Part shown: positions 6,206 through 6,897 of the stretch, piece after piece
How positions within the stretch are numbered: the stretch's first letter is position 1
Layout: every line of letters begins with the position of its first letter
Assembly: GCA_002348425.1 (NCBI GenBank)
Contig: DEBE01000013.1
Location: forward strand, 1,781 to 8,677
Reading direction: 5' to 3'
Source of the DNA: Alphaproteobacteria bacterium UBA2964
Lineage (GTDB): Bacteria; Pseudomonadota; Alphaproteobacteria; MPNO01; UBA2964
Length of the DNA stretch: 6,897 nucleotides
The notes under the pieces: model-generated
Told to the model about the DNA's origin: nothing
The model's input: the letters and a program-made list of their open reading frames with translations, nothing else
Database searches by the model: none
Program-made: the position numbers and the translations under genes

Positions 6206-6897
6206 GTTCCCTCTGCAGCCGGCAAGGGGTCAACTCCCTTGATCATATCAGAAGCTTTTTCTGCGATCATTAAAACTGCGGCATTGATGTTCCCTGATAC
6301 CAAATCTGGCATCGCAGCAGCATCGACGACGCGCAATCCTTCTACACCTCGAACTCTGAGCTCAGGGTCAAGAACTGCATCCTCATTGGTCCCCATTTGG
6401 CATGTGCAAGAAGGGTGGTGGGCAGTCACCGTAGTCTGACGGATCCAGTGATCAATTTGCTCATCGGTTTGAATATCCTGACCCGGAGCAACTTCTACTC
6501 CACGCCAATGATCTAGTGCAGGTTGGCTGATTATATCTCGGATACGCCTAACGCCTTCCCGCAAAACAGCAATGTCATTGGGGCTCGAAAAAAAGTTCTG
6601 AATTATACGTGGTTTATCTTTGGCGTTTGAGGATCGCAGGAGGACCTCACCACGACTTTCGGGGTGCAACAGGACTGGCCTCATGCCAAAACCATCAGTA
6701 TAAGCTTTCTTTATTCCTGGAAACCATAAATGAGCGTGCGGTGCTGCGCCTCGAAACATTAACTGCATATTTGGGACAGCCAATTCCGGGCGGGTTTTTA
6801 TAAAGCCGTGTAAGCCACCTGGAAGTACTGTCGCAGGTCCGTTCTTGAAAAAATAAGCTCGTAGCATGGCGATAGCCATTCGGTCAAAACGCATCAA
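6202..6897 (-). CDS. GMC-family FAD-dependent alcohol dehydrogenase/oxidase, C-terminal part
   Basis: The C-terminal 231 residues of a glucose-methanol-choline (GMC) oxidoreductase, the choline dehydrogenase/long-chain alcohol dehydrogenase type of about 530-560 residues. The family oxidises alcohols to aldehydes with FAD. The frame is open at the right edge, where the first codon is TTG; the ATG next to it is internal, so the FAD-binding N-terminal half lies outside. Visible elements numbered from base 6897: GPATVLPGGLHGF (20-32), a substrate-domain region with RPVLLHPESRGEVLLRS (73-89), and HHPSCTCQMG (160-169) with probable catalytic His161. The closing block VVDAAAMPDL (190-199) and SGNINAAV (201-208), with probable catalytic Asn205, are the C-terminal GMC signature. 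The final helix IAEKASDMI ends near the natural terminus. The stop at 6202-6204 overlaps the + gene stop. Substrate and electron acceptor cannot be read. Confidence 0.93.
   Translation of the reverse strand: MMRFDRMAIAMLRAYFFKNGPATVLPGGLHGFIKTRPELAVPNMQLMFRGAAPHAHLWFPGIKKAYTDGFGMRPVLLHPESRGEVLLRSSNAKDKPRIIQNFFSSPNDIAVLREGVRRIRDIISQPALDHWRGVEVAPGQDIQTDEQIDHWIRQTTVTAHHPSCTCQMGTNEDAVLDPELRVRGVEGLRVVDAAAMPDLVSGNINAAVLMIAEKASDMIKGVDPLPAAEGT

Noticed and set aside
6609..6803. Open frames on + opposite the GMC gene
   Set aside because: They are shadows of conserved GMC coding sequence with no supporting start signals.
1..6897. Defence system, CRISPR array, mobile element or retroelement
   Set aside because: No direct-repeat array, transposase, integrase, reverse transcriptase, nuclease or toxin family is recognisable; all major frames are metabolic or transport proteins.

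Overview
The window comes from a Gram-negative bacterium, most likely a proteobacterium and perhaps an alphaproteobacterium. The evidence is a periplasmic TctC/Bug-type solute-binding protein together with LLM flavin monooxygenase, amidohydrolase-2 and GMC oxidoreductase families, which are abundant in proteobacterial catabolic regions. Base composition looks moderate (mid-40s % GC by eye) and fairly even. The lineage is inference; there is no rRNA or other phylogenetic marker here.

Layout from left to right: (1) a 5'-truncated FMN-dependent 2-hydroxy-acid dehydrogenase/oxidase on +, followed after 47 nt by (2) a metal-dependent amidohydrolase on +. The pair ends at (3) a strong bidirectional hairpin terminator. 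(4) A TctC-type periplasmic binding protein and (5) an LLM-class (luciferase-like) flavin monooxygenase lie on -, transcribed monooxygenase first. (6) A divergent control region of about 140 bp carries a 10-bp perfect inverted repeat with a 44-nt spacer and a plausible + promoter. (7) A full-length 6-phosphogluconate dehydrogenase family protein on + has altered cofactor-binding and phosphate-binding positions. (8) The C-terminal part of a GMC-family FAD alcohol dehydrogenase on - has a stop codon overlapping that of (7), and runs off the right edge.

Except perhaps for the terminator, everything points to small-molecule catabolism. There are three oxidoreductases besides the 6PGDH-like enzyme (two flavin dehydrogenase/oxidases and one flavin monooxygenase), one TIM-barrel hydrolase/decarboxylase, and one periplasmic protein of a family that binds carboxylates. 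A reasonable but unproven reading is a peripheral pathway in which a carboxylated or alcohol-bearing substrate is captured, oxidised, ring-opened or oxygenated, hydrolysed, and finished by 2-hydroxy-acid oxidation. The 6PGDH paralogue may process a sugar-acid-like intermediate with NAD+.

I see no CRISPR array, toxin-antitoxin pair, phage or transposon gene, tRNA or rRNA. No stretch over 300 bases lacks a gene. The points most worth a second look are the atypical 6PGDH, the inverted repeat between the divergent genes, the short lid loop of the FMN enzyme, and the catabolic cluster as a whole.
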